In this document: positions 37,068 to 37,357 of the stretch, piece by piece
Position numbering within the stretch: the stretch's first letter is position 1
Layout: each line of letters starts with the position of its first letter
Assembly: GCA_902806075.1 (NCBI GenBank)
Contig: CADCVG010000045.1
Location: 1-37,357, forward strand
Length of the DNA: 37,357 nucleotides
Direction: 5' to 3'
From: an uncultured Rubrobacteraceae bacterium
Lineage (GTDB): Bacteria; Actinomycetota; Rubrobacteria; Rubrobacterales; Rubrobacteraceae
Position numbers and translations under genes: made by a program
The notes under the pieces: model-generated
Databases searched by the model: none
The model's input: the letters and a program-made list of their open reading frames with translations, nothing else
What the model was told of the DNA's origin: nothing

Positions 37068-37357
37068 ATGAGTGAGGAGAGTACAAGCGATAAGGCCGCA
37101 GTCAATTATGCGTCCTCCGAGCAGTTTGGGCCGCGCGTTCGGGAATTGCGCCGCGAGCGGGGGCTGACGCTGGAGGAGTTGGCGGGGCGTTCGGGGGTGA
37201 GCCGGGCGATGATCTCCAAGCTCGAGAGGGGCGAGAAGAACCCGACGCTCGTTGTCGCGGCGAAGGTCGCCGAGGGCCTCGGCATCACCCTGTCGCAGCT
37301 CATGGGTATCGAGGAGCGGCGGGAGGTCGTCGTAGTTCCCCGCGAGAGGCGAATGGT
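37068..37357 (+). CDS. XRE-family regulator, 3'-truncated by the window
   Basis: 96 codons visible, cut by the right end. Residues about 20-75 are a canonical HTH_3 domain: GPRVRELRRERGLTLEELA, GRSGVSRAMISKLERGEKNP with the recognition helix, and TLVVAAKVAEGLGITLSQLM. The frame is still open at REVVVVPRERRM, where many relatives pass into a C-terminal cupin sensor. ATG at 37068 has no ribosome-binding site; TAATTT 6 nt upstream could be its -10. It is divergent from the lactate permease with 28 nt between starts, so it probably regulates it and itself. Confidence 0.85.
   Translation, partial: MSEESTSDKAAVNYASSEQFGPRVRELRRERGLTLEELAGRSGVSRAMISKLERGEKNPTLVVAAKVAEGLGITLSQLMGIEERREVVVVPRERRM

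Noticed and set aside
1-37357. CRISPR array or prophage
   Set aside because: No regularly spaced direct repeats, no cas genes and no phage structural or integrase genes were seen.

Overview
The window looks like a chromosomal stretch of a high-GC Gram-positive, most likely a Rubrobacter-like actinomycete. This is an inference from overall gene content (CbtAB, late cobalamin genes, PrsW, GTG/TTG starts, GC-rich third codon positions). No rRNA or other species marker is present to prove it.

Left part (1-9300). A truncated minus-strand reading frame is followed by the cobalt-uptake pair cbtB-cbtA. Next come an intact formamidase and the frameshifted remains of its usual partner, an AmiS/UreI-type amide/urea channel. 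A fluoride channel (crcB), a DUF190 gene, a membrane-anchored SRPBCC protein and a DUF457-like membrane hydrolase follow. A minus-strand group reads inorganic pyrophosphatase, pterin carbinolamine dehydratase and two tandem paralogous small proteins of unknown function. A secreted Lys/Glu-rich protein with an LPESGG sortase-like tail, a non-coding block with four hairpins and an M28 peptidase lipoprotein close this part.

Accessory patch (9400-12700). A degenerate tRNA-Leu(CAA) abuts a truncated IS3-family element. Small hypothetical genes follow, then the remnant of a DUF1156-type DNA adenine methylase and a 47-residue membrane protein too short for ordinary ORF calling. This is the most eroded part of the window.

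Housekeeping part (12800-22400). It holds a Crp/Fnr regulator, undecaprenyl-diphosphatase (uppP), a bifunctional chorismate mutase/prephenate dehydratase coupled to a small HARE-HTH protein, and a long unknown helical protein. It continues with an HTH plus cold-shock-domain fusion, a histidine phosphatase, an unknown protein, a glutaredoxin, an overlapping flavin reductase/RidA pair and a PrsW-type intramembrane protease.

Cobalamin part (22360-28610). A head-to-tail chain with mostly overlapping stops and starts carries a MobA-like nucleotidyltransferase, a YdcF protein, an EamA transporter, an unknown membrane protein, and cobD(cbiB)-cobC-cobU-cobS. The last four make and attach the aminopropanol side of the nucleotide loop and complete late B12 assembly. 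CobT is not in the window. Together with cbtAB at the left edge, cobalt/B12 metabolism is a recurring theme.

Right part (28670-end). It contains a UPF0173 metallo-hydrolase, a chain of two possible small ORFs leading into an unknown 280-residue protein, and a frameshifted Cys-rich minus-strand gene. A YdcZ-like transporter next to glutamate formimidoyltransferase, a RfaE1-like PfkB kinase, a cupin, a nitrilase-family amidase and a lactate-permease-family transporter follow. The transporter is divergent from an XRE regulator cut by the window end.

Two themes stand out. At least four genes sit exactly 7 nt downstream of a -10-like hexamer with no ribosome-binding site (probable leaderless mRNAs). 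Three genes coupled to an upstream stop lack any ATG/GTG/TTG at the position where homology says they must start.
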